DNA from: Cyclonatronum proteinivorum
GTDB taxonomy: Bacteria; Bacteroidota; Rhodothermia; Balneolales; Cyclonatronaceae
NCBI RefSeq assembly: GCF_003353065.1
Contig: NZ_CP027806.1
Coordinates: 496,001 to 560,000, forward strand
DNA: 64,000 bases
Direction: 5' to 3'
Shown: piece after piece, positions 18,140 through 27,963 of the stretch
Position numbering within the stretch: position 1 is the stretch's first letter
Layout: each line of letters begins with the position of its first letter
Position numbers and translations under genes: made by a program
The notes under the pieces: generated by a model
Database searches by the model: none
What the model was told of the DNA's origin: nothing
Seen by the model: only the letters and a program-made list of their open reading frames with translations

Positions 18140-19148
18140 TATCCGATCCTGCCCCTGTACGCTTAAGCCCGGCTTTGATACTTTTAGCCCTAAAGCGCTG
18201 AAAAAAATGTTTGGCGGTGTGAAAGTCAGTCATATGCTTCCGGACAACTTTCCATCAAGAGCGGCGCTCGTGCAGCAAAGTCAAAAGTTCACCCTTAGAA
18301 AAATTTCTCTTTCCGGCGTGCAGCCTAAGTTTTCGGTTGATCGCCTGGGGCAGGAGATTGTTCTGACTTCTGGTTCAGCGTCCGGAAAGTTTATGCTTAA
18401 ACCCGCTCCCTTTGATTTGTCTCATGCTTCTGATGTTCCTGCCAATGAACATCTCACCATGCAAATTGCCGGACAGGTTTATGGAATCAATACCGCTGAG
18501 AATGCCCTGGTTTTTTTTCGAAATGGTGAGGCAGCATATCTAACCAAAAGGTTTGATTATGGGAAGGACGATCAGAAATATCCAGTTGAAGATTTTGCAA
18601 GCCTTGCCGGCAAGACTTCCGAAACTGCGGGGCAAGACTTCAAATATAGCGGGAGCTATGAAGATGCCGCAGATCTGATTTATCAATTTGTACCTGCGGC
18701 TAAAATAGAAATTGAAAAGTTTTTCAAACTTATCGTGTTCAATTTCCTTGCTTCCAATGGAGATGCACATCTCAAAAACTTTTCCATTATCGGAAATTTA
18801 TCAGGTCATTATCAGCTTGCACCGGCATACGACCTTACCAACACCAGTATTCACGTATCAAACCCTGAACTGGCACTTTTTGACGGATTGTTCAAGGATA
18901 ACTTTGAAACGGAAAGCTTTGAAGCCAACGGCTTTCGCGCGTATGACGATTTCTTAACTTTTGGGCTGAGGATCGGTATTCAGGAAAAGCGGGTAAAAAG
19001 AATGCTTGACTTTTACAGGCTTGACCGACCCGCTGTTTATCAGCTGATCGAAAACAGTTTCTTGGATAATGAGCTGAAATTACAGTATGCAGCGCACTGG
19101 AAGAAGCGGCTGAAGGCGCTCAACTATTCGTATATGAAGCACATTTGA
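18108..19148 (+). CDS. hipT: HipT-like serine/threonine kinase toxin
   Basis: A 346-residue HipA-fold kinase without the N-terminal subdomain. It contains a CPCTLKP motif near the start, a glycine-rich loop KISLSGVQPK with Ser67 and Ser69 (HipT toxins carry autophosphorylated Ser residues in this loop), ATP-contacting Lys98 (KFMLKP), PANEH, TKRFD, catalytic Asp219 in SNGDAHLKN and Mg-binding Asp242 in APAYDL. All key residues are present, so it is probably active. Related toxins phosphorylate aminoacyl-tRNA synthetases. ATGs at 18126 or 18132 are possible alternative starts, giving less overlap with hipS. The gene is AT-richer than its neighbours. Confidence 0.85.
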   Translation: MNRSNYMPMTDIRSCPCTLKPGFDTFSPKALKKMFGGVKVSHMLPDNFPSRAALVQQSQKFTLRKISLSGVQPKFSVDRLGQEIVLTSGSASGKFMLKPAPFDLSHASDVPANEHLTMQIAGQVYGINTAENALVFFRNGEAAYLTKRFDYGKDDQKYPVEDFASLAGKTSETAGQDFKYSGSYEDAADLIYQFVPAAKIEIEKFFKLIVFNFLASNGDAHLKNFSIIGNLSGHYQLAPAYDLTNTSIHVSNPELALFDGLFKDNFETESFEANGFRAYDDFLTFGLRIGIQEKRVKRMLDFYRLDRPAVYQLIENSFLDNELKLQYAAHWKKRLKALNYSYMKHI

Positions 19149-19283
19149 CAGATTTGTCTCAACAAGCGTGGTCGGAATCGTGTTATAGACAACCGGGTAA
19201 TCGACTGAGGACACGGGCTTGCGGTTTCGCGGCAGAATACAGAAGTGTGGGTCTGTTGTTGAAGAAATTATCCGCCCGCCCAC

Positions 19284-19370
19284 AAAAAAAAGCAAGGGAC
19301 CTATCTTTGATTTGGGGGCTCTAATCTGTCACGAAAGACCGTGATGTTCACGGAGTTTCCCCCAAAAAAA
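19284..19370 (+). repeat. Dispersed ~87-bp repeat, copy 2
   Basis: A well-preserved copy: A-run, GCAAGGGACC, TTTGGGGGCTC, TCACGAAAGACC, CGTGATGTTCACGGAG, TTTCCCCC and A-run. It fills much of the 306-base spacer between hipT and the convergent DCC-family gene. Outer arms TTTGGGGG/CCCCCAAA pair, and inside, CGTGA can pair either with the preceding TCACG or with the following TCACG. Confidence 0.88.
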
Positions 19371-19454
19371 CAAATGCTGAACCATTTCGCAGGCGGGGTG
19401 CAGGTTTGGGATGGGCTTTTCAGGATTTTGTTGCTGTGGAGTATCTGTTGTATG

Positions 19455-19889
19455 TCAGTCCAGAAAAAGTTCCCTGAGTTCGGGGGTGGGGATCATGCAG
19501 GCGTCTTGTTGGCCGAACCATTTGTAGCGGTTTCGGGCGATGAGGCGGTACACGGCGTCGCGAAGGAAGCGGGGGATGATGATGAAGCCGTAGAACAAGG
19601 GCCAGGCACCGCTGAGGCCGCGGGCGATGCGGAGGGCGGCGGCGGAGTGTGTGTACCAGCGGTCACCTTCTTTGAGGATGATGGTGTCGAAGCTTTCGGT
19701 GGGTTTGCCGTGCGTTTTCAGGAAGGCCTGACCGGCTTCCGACTGCAGGGGCGCGAAGCGGAAGGTTCGTTTGGGGTCGCGTTTGATGATGAAGGTGACC
19801 GATCCGTTGCACAGGTTGCAGACGCCGTCGAAGAAGATGACGGGGTTCTCTTTTGGATGTTCAGCAGTGTTGCTTTTGGGGCTTTGCAT
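19455..19889 (-). CDS. DCC family (DUF393) thiol-disulfide oxidoreductase-like protein
   Basis: A 144-residue protein of the DUF393/YuxK family, with the hallmark FFDGVCNLCNGSVTF (Cys24 and Cys27) and R-FRFAPLQSEAGQ. The family has a thioredoxin-like fold and is annotated as a predicted thiol-disulfide oxidoreductase, but its substrate is unknown. It follows glyQS on the same strand after a 105-base gap. A start at the first ATG leaves a short polar N-terminal extension before NPVIFFDG. Confidence 0.85.
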   Translation of the reverse strand: MQSPKSNTAEHPKENPVIFFDGVCNLCNGSVTFIIKRDPKRTFRFAPLQSEAGQAFLKTHGKPTESFDTIILKEGDRWYTHSAAALRIARGLSGAWPLFYGFIIIPRFLRDAVYRLIARNRYKWFGQQDACMIPTPELRELFLD

Positions 19890-19994
19890 GATGTGAGGGC
19901 GTTTTTCAGGCTGACATGCAAAAGGCCTTCCGTGACGCTGTTACGAAACAGCTTTGCACGAAAGGCCTTTGTTCATTTTGTGCGGATTTCCGGT

Positions 19995-21464
19995 TTAGTC
20001 TTCCGGCTGCCAGCTTTTGATTTGGTCGCGGATGTAGCGTTCGAGGCCGTCGATTGGGATGCGCTCCTGCGCCATGGTATCGCGGTGACGCACGGTTACG
20101 GCCTGATCTTCGAGGGTCTCAAAATCCACGGTGATGCAGTAGGGCGTGCCGGCTTCGTCGAGGCGGCGGTAGCGTTTGCCGATGGAGCCTTTCTCGTCGA
20201 ACTGCACGCGCCAGGTCTCGGAGAGCTCGGCCTGAATGGCGCGGGCTTTTTCCATGAGCTCGGGCTTTTTGATGAGCGGGAAGATGCCCGCGGTGATCGG
20301 GGCGAGCTTCGGGTGCAGTTTGAGCACGGTGCGGGTTTCGGTTTTGCCTTTCTCATCGGTCACTTCTTCTTCGCGGTAGGCGTCGCAGAGGGTCATGAGT
20401 ACGCAGCGGTCGAGGCCGATAGAGGTTTCGATTACGTAGGGCACGAAGCGCTCCTTGGTTTGCGGGTTGAAGTATTCGAGCTTCTTGCCGGAAAACTCCT
20501 GATGCTGACTCAGGTCGAAGTCCGTGCGGTTGTGAATGCCCTCGACTTCCTGCCAGCCAATGGGGAAGCGGTACTGTACATCGACCGCGCTTTTGGCGTA
20601 GTGTGCGAGCTTATCCTGCGGGTGATCGAGGAAGCGCAGGTTTTTTTCCCGGATGCCGATGCTTTTGTGCCAGCCGATGCGCTCTTCTTTCCAGCGCAGG
20701 TACCAGTCTTCGTCGGAGCCGGGTGCTACAAAATATTGCATTTCCATTTGTTCGAACTCGCGCATGCGGAACACAAACTGCCGGGCTACGACTTCATTCC
20801 GGAAGGCTTTTCCGATCTGCGCAATGCCGAAGGGGACCTGTTGCCGCGCGGTGTTCATCACGTTGTTGAAGTTCACGAAGATGCCCTGCGCGGTTTCGGG
20901 ACGCAGGTAAACTTTGGCGTCTTCGGTGTTGGCCGTTGCCCCGAACTGCGTGCTGAACATCAGGTTGAACTGCCGCACCTCGGTCCAGTTGAAGGCACCG
21001 GAATCCGGCGAGCGGATTTCTTCAGCCATGATGATGTCGTACAGATCCTCGGTCATGCTTTTGCGCGTGCCGCAGGTATCGAGCTGTTGCTGCAGGGCCG
21101 CGGCGCGTTCGGTATCGCCTTTTTCTTCGATTTTGCGGATGTGGTCTTCAATCAGCATGTCCGCGCGGTAGCGGCGCTTGCTCTCTTTGTCGTCGATCAT
21201 CGGATCGCTGAAGCCATCTACGTGACCGGAGGCTTTCCAGACTTTGGGGTGCATGAGAATGGCGGCGTCAACGCCCACGATATTTTCGTGCTTTTGGGTC
21301 ATGGAGGTCCACCATGCTTCATTCACGCGGCGCTTAAGTTCTACGCCGAGCGGGCCGTAATCGTAAACAGCGGCAAGTCCGCCATAAATTTCTGAGGATT
21401 GGAAGATGAAGCCCCGTGATTTTGCAAGTGAAACAATTTTATCAAGACTGTTGAGGTCAGACAT
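19995..21464 (-). CDS. glyQS: Glycyl-tRNA synthetase (dimeric, class II)
   Basis: A 489-residue enzyme of the eukaryote-like alpha2 type that charges tRNA-Gly. It starts MSDLNSLDKIVSLAKSRGFI, then SSEIYGGLAAVYDYGPLG; motif 2 is in the FRNEV region (GKAFRNEVVARQFVFRMREF), and motif 3 in ETSIGLDRC. The C-terminal anticodon-binding domain (KLHPKLAPITAGIFPL onward) is complete. It is transcribed with the DCC protein gene downstream. Length is typical for this family. Confidence 0.97.
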   Translation of the reverse strand: MSDLNSLDKIVSLAKSRGFIFQSSEIYGGLAAVYDYGPLGVELKRRVNEAWWTSMTQKHENIVGVDAAILMHPKVWKASGHVDGFSDPMIDDKESKRRYRADMLIEDHIRKIEEKGDTERAAALQQQLDTCGTRKSMTEDLYDIIMAEEIRSPDSGAFNWTEVRQFNLMFSTQFGATANTEDAKVYLRPETAQGIFVNFNNVMNTARQQVPFGIAQIGKAFRNEVVARQFVFRMREFEQMEMQYFVAPGSDEDWYLRWKEERIGWHKSIGIREKNLRFLDHPQDKLAHYAKSAVDVQYRFPIGWQEVEGIHNRTDFDLSQHQEFSGKKLEYFNPQTKERFVPYVIETSIGLDRCVLMTLCDAYREEEVTDEKGKTETRTVLKLHPKLAPITAGIFPLIKKPELMEKARAIQAELSETWRVQFDEKGSIGKRYRRLDEAGTPYCITVDFETLEDQAVTVRHRDTMAQERIPIDGLERYIRDQIKSWQPED

Positions 21465-21745
21465 GAAATTTGGTTTTGGATAAATTCAGGTTTTGGAAAG
21501 ACCGGAGAGGTTTTTAGGGTAAACTGAACGCTGTCCGGTAAATGGTGCAGTCAGCGCACCGATACATCAGGTAAAAAAATGCGTGTACCGGATTTTTTGT
21601 AAAGATTTGGAATATACGAAGTTTGAGGCACATCAGCCTGCGTGAACCCAAGGCTGCATTTAGCTTGCCTGAATTAATGCTTATATTGCGCGATTAATCC
21701 AAAACGGGCAGAAGAAGCCCGCTCCGTTTACCCAAAATTATTTTT

Positions 21746-23449
21746 ATGTCTGAATCAGCATCTGCGTCAGAAGCCCGCGTCTCCAAAAATTTTCTGGAAG
21801 AAATTATTGAAAAAGATCTGGCCGACGGCCGTCATCAGTCTATCCTGACCCGCTTCCCCCCCGAGCCGAACGGCTATCTGCATATCGGGCATGCCAAATC
21901 CATTACGGTGAATTTTTGTCTTGCGCAAAAATATGGCGGCAAGACAAATCTCCGCTTTGATGACACCAACCCGGTTACGGAGTCTGTCGAGTATGTGGAA
22001 AGCATTAAGCGGGATGTGCGCTGGCTCGGCTTTGAGTGGGCTGAGGAGCTTTACGCAAGCAATTATTTTGAACAGCTTTTTGAGTTTGCCATTAAACTGA
22101 TTCGGGATGGCCTGGCTTTTGTGGATGACTCCACAGCCGAAGAGATTGCTGCGCAGAAGGGTTCGCTCACGCAGCCCGGTACCCACTCGCCTTACCGTGA
22201 CCGTACGCCGGAGGAGAACGAAGACTTGTTCCGCCGCATGCGTGCCGGTGAGTTCCCGGACGGCGCCTGTACCCTTCGGGCAAAAATCGACATGGCGTCT
22301 CCGAACATGCACATGCGCGACCCGGTACTTTACCGCATTAAGCACGCGCACCATCACCGCACGGGTGATGCCTGGTGCATTTACCCGACCTATGATTTCG
22401 CACACGGGCAGAGTGACGCCATCGAAAATATCACGCACTCTATCTGTACGCTGGAGTTTGTACAGCACCGCCCGCTCTATGAATGGCTCATCGAAAAGCT
22501 GGGCATTTACCCGAGCCGGCAGTATGAGTTTGCCCGCCTGAACATGACCTACACCATCATGAGCAAGCGTAAGCTGATGCAGCTGGTGAATGAAGGGCAC
22601 GTTGCCGGCTGGGATGATCCGCGCATGCCGACCATTTCCGGGCTTCGCCGCCGCGGGTACACGCCTGCTGCCATCCGCGAGTTTTGCGCCCGCATTGGCG
22701 TGGCCAAGCGCGATAATCTGATTGATGTTTCCCTGCTCGAGTTCTGTACCCGTGAAGACCTGAACAAATCCGGCCTGCGCCGCATGGTCGTGTTTGATCC
22801 GGTGAAGCTTGTCATCACAAACTGGCCGGAAGGCAAGACCGAGATGCTCGAGAGCGAGAACAACCCCGAGGATCCGGAAGGCGGCAGCCGGGAAGTTCCC
22901 TTCAGCGGTACGCTTTGGATAGAGCGGGATGATTTTATGGTTGATGCGCCCCGCAAGTATTTCCGGCTTTCTCCGGGAAAAAGTGTCCGTCTCAAAAGCG
23001 CCTTTATCATCACCGGCGAGGATTATGATGCCGATGAAAACGGCAGGATCACGGAAATCCGCTGTACCTATCATCCGGACAGCCGCAGCGGCAGCGATAC
23101 TTCCGGTATCAAAGCCAAGGGTACGCTGCACTGGGTGAGCGCTGAACATGCGGTACCGGTTGAAATCCGCAATTACGACCGTCTTTTCCGGGAAGAAAAC
23201 CTGGCCGAAGCGGAAGGCGATTTCCTGGATCACGTGAATCCGGACAGCCTGATTACCATCCCGCAGGCCCTGGCCGAGCCCGGATTGCTGGATGATCTGG
23301 ATGCCGGTAATCCGGCGCGCCCGCATTTTCAGTTTATGCGCAAGGGCTATTATTATGAAGATGACGACTCCACGCCGGAGCGGCCAGTCTTCAACCAAAC
23401 CGTGGGCCTGCGCGATACCTGGGCGAAGGTGAGCAAGAAAAAGAAGTAA
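21746..23449 (+). CDS. glnS: Glutaminyl-tRNA synthetase
   Basis: A 567-residue class I synthetase that charges tRNA-Gln directly. The HIGH motif is [12 protein letters not shown] (His46 to His49), the KMSKS-like motif is TIMSKRKL, and the C-terminal two beta-barrel anticodon domains end in [31 protein letters not shown] and the [14 protein letters not shown] block fit GlnRS rather than GluRS. It is in a head-to-head arrangement with glyQS over a 281-base spacer. A weak hairpin (CCCGC/GCGGG) follows the stop codon. Confidence 0.97.
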   Translation: MSESASASEARVSKNFLEEIIEKDLADGRHQSILTRFPPEPNGYLHIGHAKSITVNFCLAQKYGGKTNLRFDDTNPVTESVEYVESIKRDVRWLGFEWAEELYASNYFEQLFEFAIKLIRDGLAFVDDSTAEEIAAQKGSLTQPGTHSPYRDRTPEENEDLFRRMRAGEFPDGACTLRAKIDMASPNMHMRDPVLYRIKHAHHHRTGDAWCIYPTYDFAHGQSDAIENITHSICTLEFVQHRPLYEWLIEKLGIYPSRQYEFARLNMTYTIMSKRKLMQLVNEGHVAGWDDPRMPTISGLRRRGYTPAAIREFCARIGVAKRDNLIDVSLLEFCTREDLNKSGLRRMVVFDPVKLVITNWPEGKTEMLESENNPEDPEGGSREVPFSGTLWIERDDFMVDAPRKYFRLSPGKSVRLKSAFIITGEDYDADENGRITEIRCTYHPDSRSGSDTSGIKAKGTLHWVSAEHAVPVEIRNYDRLFREENLAEAEGDFLDHVNPDSLITIPQALAEPGLLDDLDAGNPARPHFQFMRKGYYYEDDDSTPERPVFNQTVGLRDTWAKVSKKKK

Positions 23450-23532
23450 GGCCCGCAAAGACTGCAGGCGGGTTTTCGGAAGAAAACCGGTGCAGGCTTC
23501 CCTATCCATCATAAAAAAAATCGGACAAGCGA

Positions 23533-26127
23533 ATGATGAAAAAACTACATCATCTGTTTTGGGTTCTGTTGGTGTTTGCTGTCTCAGCATTTCCGGCAGT
23601 CCTTTCAGCGCAGGTACAAACCTTTGAAGCCATTTCGGGTCACGCGGTAGGCGAGCGCGTTACCCTGAACCATCAGGTTGTGCGCTATCTGCAGCACCTT
23701 GATGAGGCTTCTGACCGGGTGAAGCTCTTCCGGATTGGTACGAGCTACAACAGGGAGCCGCAGTACGGTGTGGTGCTTACTGCTCCGGCAAATCATGCCC
23801 GGCTTGAGGAAATTCGTGAGAACGCACTCCGGCTCGATGATCCGCGTACGCTTTCCACAGCTGAGGCGGATCAAATCATCCAAAATCAGCCGGCCCTGCT
23901 GTACCTTGGCGGATCTATTCACGGCTTTGAGCTGTCCGGTACGGAAGGGCTGCTGCTCTTTCTGGAAGAATACACAACATCCGCTGAGCCGCATATCATG
24001 GAACATTTGGCCAACACGGTGATGATTATTGACCCGCTCATCAATCCCGACGGTCGTGATGCGTTCGCGCAGTTCAACCATCAGCGGCTCGGACGTACCG
24101 TTCATGACGATAACCATGACTGGTCGAATGATTTTGATGGCTGGGAAGCGCGGAAGTTTCGCACGAGTCACTACTACTTCGACCTGAACCGGGACTGGTT
24201 TGCGGGCACCCATCCTGAAACGCGTAACCGGGTTGCGCTGCTGCGTCACTGGCGCGTGCAGGCTGGTGTGGATGCGCACGAAATGGGCCCTAATACCGAG
24301 TTTTATGTGGATCCGCCAACGGATCCGGTCTCGCCTGTTTTTCCGCCTTTTGCAACCAAATGGTTTGAAAAGTATGGCCGCGCCCATGCCGACCGCTTTG
24401 ATGAACACCGTGTGGAGTACACCAAAGGGGAGATTTTCAACTTTTTCTTTCCGTCGTATTTCACAAGCTACATGAGCTATCAGGGGGCGGTAGGGATGCT
24501 GTACGAACAGGGTTCAAGCCGCGGACTTGCGATGCAGCGCTCTGACGGCACGACGCGTACGCTGTATGATGCGGCCTTTCAGCAATACCTGGCCTTCACG
24601 GCTATGGTTGGCCTGAGCTCCGACGAGCGGGAACAGCTGCTCACCGACTACTACCGCGCCAATGCAGAAGCCATCGAGCTGGGTCAGAGCGGCATTACCC
24701 GCTACTTCATTGAACCGACCGGAGATCCGCACCTGATTACCGAAGCCGTTAATATGCTGATGCGGCACGGTATTGAGGTGCATCAGCTTACACAGGAAAC
24801 GACCCTGCGTAATATGCGCGATCGTGAAGGACGTGATGCAGGTCGCGTAAACCTGCCGGCAGGCACTTTTGTGATTGAAGCCGCGCAGCCGCGTTACCGC
24901 TTCATCCGTGCGCTGCTTGATCCGGAGATTCCGGTACCGGCAACGTTTCTGGAGGAGGCGCGTCAGCGCGTTGACCGGGGAGAGAACCCGCGTTTTTACG
25001 ACACGACATCCTGGAGTTTGCCGCTGCTGTTCAATCTCACAGCCTGGCACAGCGGTGACCGCAGCCGGGTCAGCGCTGAGCGCATACATGAACCGCTGCA
25101 GCCCGGCATGGCTGAGGCTCCGGAAATGGCGCACTATGCCTACCTGATTGACGGTGCCCAAACCCGCGCACTTGCGGCGGTCCCCTATCTGCGGGCGCAG
25201 GGTATCCGGCTGCACCTGCTCACCAAGGCAACACAGGTGGACGGTCGCGGATTTGCTTCCGGTACGCTTGTGGTACGGGTTGATGATGATGCCGAAGCTG
25301 TGCATACAGCAGTGACCGGACTCGCAGCCCGGTTTGATCTCGAGGTGGTCGGGGTCAACAGTGGTCAGGCGGATGCGGGCTTTCCGCCGCTGGGCTCGGT
25401 GGAAGGCGGCCGGTTGAGCGAGCCTAAAATCGGGCTCATCACCAAAGGGCCGCTGGATGCGCTTTCTTTTGGCTGGGCCTGGCACACCCTTGACCGCACC
25501 TATGAAATACCCCATACGCTGATTCAAAGCCGAACGGTTGGACGCATTCCGCTGGAGCGTTTTAATACGCTCGTCCTGCCGGCTGTGACGAACGGCCGTG
25601 CCCTGGCTGAACTACTCGGCGAAGACGGCATGGCCCGCCTGCAGCGCTGGGTTCGGGACGGAGGCACGCTCATCGGTCTTGATACAGCGACGGATTTTAT
25701 TCTCAATCAGCTTGAAATGGGCAGCCTGAAATCGTGGTATGCGCTGGAAGAAAATGAACAGGCGCAGCGGATTACGACCCCGGGTGCATTCTTCCGCGTT
25801 ACGCTCGATCAGGAGCACTGGATGAGTTCCGGCTACACCGCCGCGCCACCCATGCTGGTGAATTCAAACCGGGTATATGTGGCACCTGAGGGACCGCCTT
25901 CACCTGCCCGAAACGCGGTGATTCAGGTACAGCGGGAGGATATCCGGATTTCGGGTCATGCATGGGCTGAAAACCTGGAGCGGCTGCCGGAGAGCGTGCT
26001 GCTTTGGCAGGAGCGCGTTGGTTCCGGGCAGATTATTCTCTTTACGGAAGACCCGAACTTTCGCGGGTACTGGCGCGGTGCCAACCGCTTGTTTCTCAAT
26101 GCTGTGATCTTGGGAACAAGCAGGTAA
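23533..26127 (+). CDS. Secreted M14 family zinc carboxypeptidase-like metallopeptidase
   Basis: An 864-residue exported peptidase. A signal peptide (MMKKLHHLFWVLLVFAVSAF then PAVLSAQ) is followed by an M14 carboxypeptidase domain (~35-360): zinc ligands His130 and Glu133 in GSIHGFE, INPDGRD, and His249 in VDAHEMG. A likely catalytic Glu lies in MLYEQGS near 331. The C-terminal half contains a class I glutamine amidotransferase/ThuA-like fold region (NTLVLPAVTNGRALAELLGE) and ends in DPNFRGYWRGANRLFLNAVI, a common tail in large Bacteroidota-type M14 proteins. The neighbouring downstream gene encodes an exported, probably outer-membrane protein. Confidence 0.9.
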   Translation: MMKKLHHLFWVLLVFAVSAFPAVLSAQVQTFEAISGHAVGERVTLNHQVVRYLQHLDEASDRVKLFRIGTSYNREPQYGVVLTAPANHARLEEIRENALRLDDPRTLSTAEADQIIQNQPALLYLGGSIHGFELSGTEGLLLFLEEYTTSAEPHIMEHLANTVMIIDPLINPDGRDAFAQFNHQRLGRTVHDDNHDWSNDFDGWEARKFRTSHYYFDLNRDWFAGTHPETRNRVALLRHWRVQAGVDAHEMGPNTEFYVDPPTDPVSPVFPPFATKWFEKYGRAHADRFDEHRVEYTKGEIFNFFFPSYFTSYMSYQGAVGMLYEQGSSRGLAMQRSDGTTRTLYDAAFQQYLAFTAMVGLSSDEREQLLTDYYRANAEAIELGQSGITRYFIEPTGDPHLITEAVNMLMRHGIEVHQLTQETTLRNMRDREGRDAGRVNLPAGTFVIEAAQPRYRFIRALLDPEIPVPATFLEEARQRVDRGENPRFYDTTSWSLPLLFNLTAWHSGDRSRVSAERIHEPLQPGMAEAPEMAHYAYLIDGAQTRALAAVPYLRAQGIRLHLLTKATQVDGRGFASGTLVVRVDDDAEAVHTAVTGLAARFDLEVVGVNSGQADAGFPPLGSVEGGRLSEPKIGLITKGPLDALSFGWAWHTLDRTYEIPHTLIQSRTVGRIPLERFNTLVLPAVTNGRALAELLGEDGMARLQRWVRDGGTLIGLDTATDFILNQLEMGSLKSWYALEENEQAQRITTPGAFFRVTLDQEHWMSSGYTAAPPMLVNSNRVYVAPEGPPSPARNAVIQVQREDIRISGHAWAENLERLPESVLLWQERVGSGQIILFTEDPNFRGYWRGANRLFLNAVILGTSR

Positions 26128-26213
26128 CGAACAGGTTTACAAAGAGACACTGTTTGTTGCGGAAAGTGTGAGGCGTTCTGATCCGTCACTTTTTGTTTCG
26201 GACGGGCTTTACT

Positions 26214-26228
26214 TGACAGCTTGTCAAC
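26214..26228. promoter_or_regulatory. Palindromic site upstream of the barrel protein gene
   Basis: TTGACAGCTTGTCAA is a perfect inverted repeat (TTGACA/TGTCAA around GCT) ~150 bases before the next gene. It resembles the palindrome at 61221, suggesting a related type of dimeric repressor. Further on, GTGAAAAATC (26252-26261) and GATTTTTCAC (26297-26306) form a second, longer-range inverted repeat. Confidence 0.35.
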
Positions 26229-26380
26229 ATGTTAAGACGTTATTCGTGAGGGTGAAAAATCATGCAGCAATGTGCGGGTTCAGGTTCATGTCTGCCGATT
26301 TTTCACTTTCCCCATCCGCAGGAACAAAGTCTTGTGAATAAGCAAAACGCAATCATTTGTCAGGCTTGAAGAAACCGAAA

Positions 26381-27940
26381 ATGCTGTTGGCCTTACGTTT
26401 TATTGGTATCGCTTTGTTCGTGCTTGCTGGTTTACTCGCGCAGACTCAGGAGGGAACTGCACAGTTCCTGCAAAGTGATCCTGAGCGGTTGGTTTTTGAT
26501 CCCCGGGTTGCGCAAGGCGAAGGGTTTCCGGCTGAGGCCGTGTCTGACCAAAGCGGTCTTCGTTTTTCTTTCGGGGCAGATCTGTTCAGCCGGTATCAGA
26601 GCGAAATTCACGGCATTAACATGGTTTCAATGGTTTATGCCTTCCCTTCCGGCATTTACGTCGGTAATAGCGTTTACTCGTCAGCTTTTGGTACAGGAGG
26701 CGGCTTCTTTGTGGGAGGGATTGAGACGGGATTCCGGTTACCTGTCAGCCGGCGAACCGGTATTCAGCTCGGTGCTTTTATCGGGGGCGGAGGCGGTGCC
26801 AATCAGGTTGGAGGCGACGGGCTGATGCTGCGTAGCCATGCGTCGTTTGCCGTGCAGCTTTTCCCTGGCTGGTGGTTTACTCCCGGTGTCTCCTACACTT
26901 CTGTCTCTGGTTCCGAAATCTCCACTGCAGCTTTGCACCTGGGGTTGACCCGAAACCTTAACCTTGCAATCAGCGATGGTTTTACACCACGGGATCGGCA
27001 GGATGACAGGGCCTTTCGCGTGACTTCCTTTAAGCCGGTCTACCGATTATACTTAACCGGAAGCAGTGAAAAACGGGATCCAGCGGGCCGGCCGCTTGAT
27101 AACATGCATACCATTGGGGCAGAAATTACCTTCAGCAATACCGATTGGTACGAAATTTTTATCCAAACGCATGGTGTCGTTGCCGGTGATGCCGAGGGCT
27201 ATGCTGACTGGTTTGCAGGCTACCGCTTGCTTTGGAATCTCAGCCCGTTTCGCTTATTCGCTTCTTTGGGCACGGGCAGCGCAGGCGGCGGGGCGGTGAA
27301 TTCCGGAGGCGGTCAGGTTTACCTGCTCGGAGCCGGACTCAGCCTGCCGGCATGGAGGGGAACAGGTCTTGAGCTTGAAGCCATGGCCGTGCGGTCGTTC
27401 AACGGAGATTTTACCACCGTTGCCCCCGGACTCCGGATAGTGCGGTATCTCAGCGGGGCTTTCGACCATAGGGCAGAAAAGGAAACCTATCGCTGGGCTG
27501 TTAATACAGGCATGGTAATGCACATCCCGAACAGCACGTACAGACAGTTCGGAGATCGTAGAGGGCCGCTGGTTTTTATGATTGAATCGGCTCTTGATCT
27601 GATGATAAGCCGGAATTTTTATATAACCGGACGGGGCTACACTTCTTTTATCGGGGATGCAGGCGGCTATCAGATCGGGTTGCTGGGCCCTGGCTTTGTG
27701 CACACCCTGCCCAATAAATGGCAGGTAAAAGCTGAAGTGTATATAGGCGCGGGAGGCGGTGCGCGTGTTGATACGCAGGGCGGACTCCTGACCGGTATGC
27801 GAGCGGAGCTTGGTGTGCCTGTTTGGCGGTCGCTTCACCTGACGGCTGGTGCCGGAACACTCACGCCGGTGCTTGGCAGGGGTATGAATCCCATCACCCT
27901 GCATACCGGCTTATCTGTTCCGTTCAGGACATATCATTGA
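26381..27940 (+). CDS. Exported protein, probable outer-membrane beta-barrel
   Basis: A ~519-residue protein not assigned to a family. It begins with a signal peptide (MLLALRFIGIALFVLAGLLA, cleavage probably near EGTAQF). The rest is rich in alternating hydrophobic/polar strands and glycine/aromatic turns (for example GIQLGAFIGGGGGANQVGGD, GLELEAMAVRSFNGDF), and it ends in TLHTGLSVPFRTYH, a pattern of transmembrane beta-strands. The TTG at 26357 would add a KKPK-containing n-region and is a possible alternative start. It follows the M14 peptidase after 253 bases and runs convergently into rnd. Function is unknown; a porin-like or assembly role would be a guess. Confidence 0.7.
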   Translation: MLLALRFIGIALFVLAGLLAQTQEGTAQFLQSDPERLVFDPRVAQGEGFPAEAVSDQSGLRFSFGADLFSRYQSEIHGINMVSMVYAFPSGIYVGNSVYSSAFGTGGGFFVGGIETGFRLPVSRRTGIQLGAFIGGGGGANQVGGDGLMLRSHASFAVQLFPGWWFTPGVSYTSVSGSEISTAALHLGLTRNLNLAISDGFTPRDRQDDRAFRVTSFKPVYRLYLTGSSEKRDPAGRPLDNMHTIGAEITFSNTDWYEIFIQTHGVVAGDAEGYADWFAGYRLLWNLSPFRLFASLGTGSAGGGAVNSGGGQVYLLGAGLSLPAWRGTGLELEAMAVRSFNGDFTTVAPGLRIVRYLSGAFDHRAEKETYRWAVNTGMVMHIPNSTYRQFGDRRGPLVFMIESALDLMISRNFYITGRGYTSFIGDAGGYQIGLLGPGFVHTLPNKWQVKAEVYIGAGGGARVDTQGGLLTGMRAELGVPVWRSLHLTAGAGTLTPVLGRGMNPITLHTGLSVPFRTYH

Positions 27941-27963
27941 AGGGAGCGGCAGAAACGTGCGCC

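Noticed and set aside
19341-19376. Open frames starting MMFTEFPPKK at 19341 and 46463
   Set aside because: The shared N-terminus is only the translated end of the 87-bp repeat; the frames then run antisense through glyQS and hemN.
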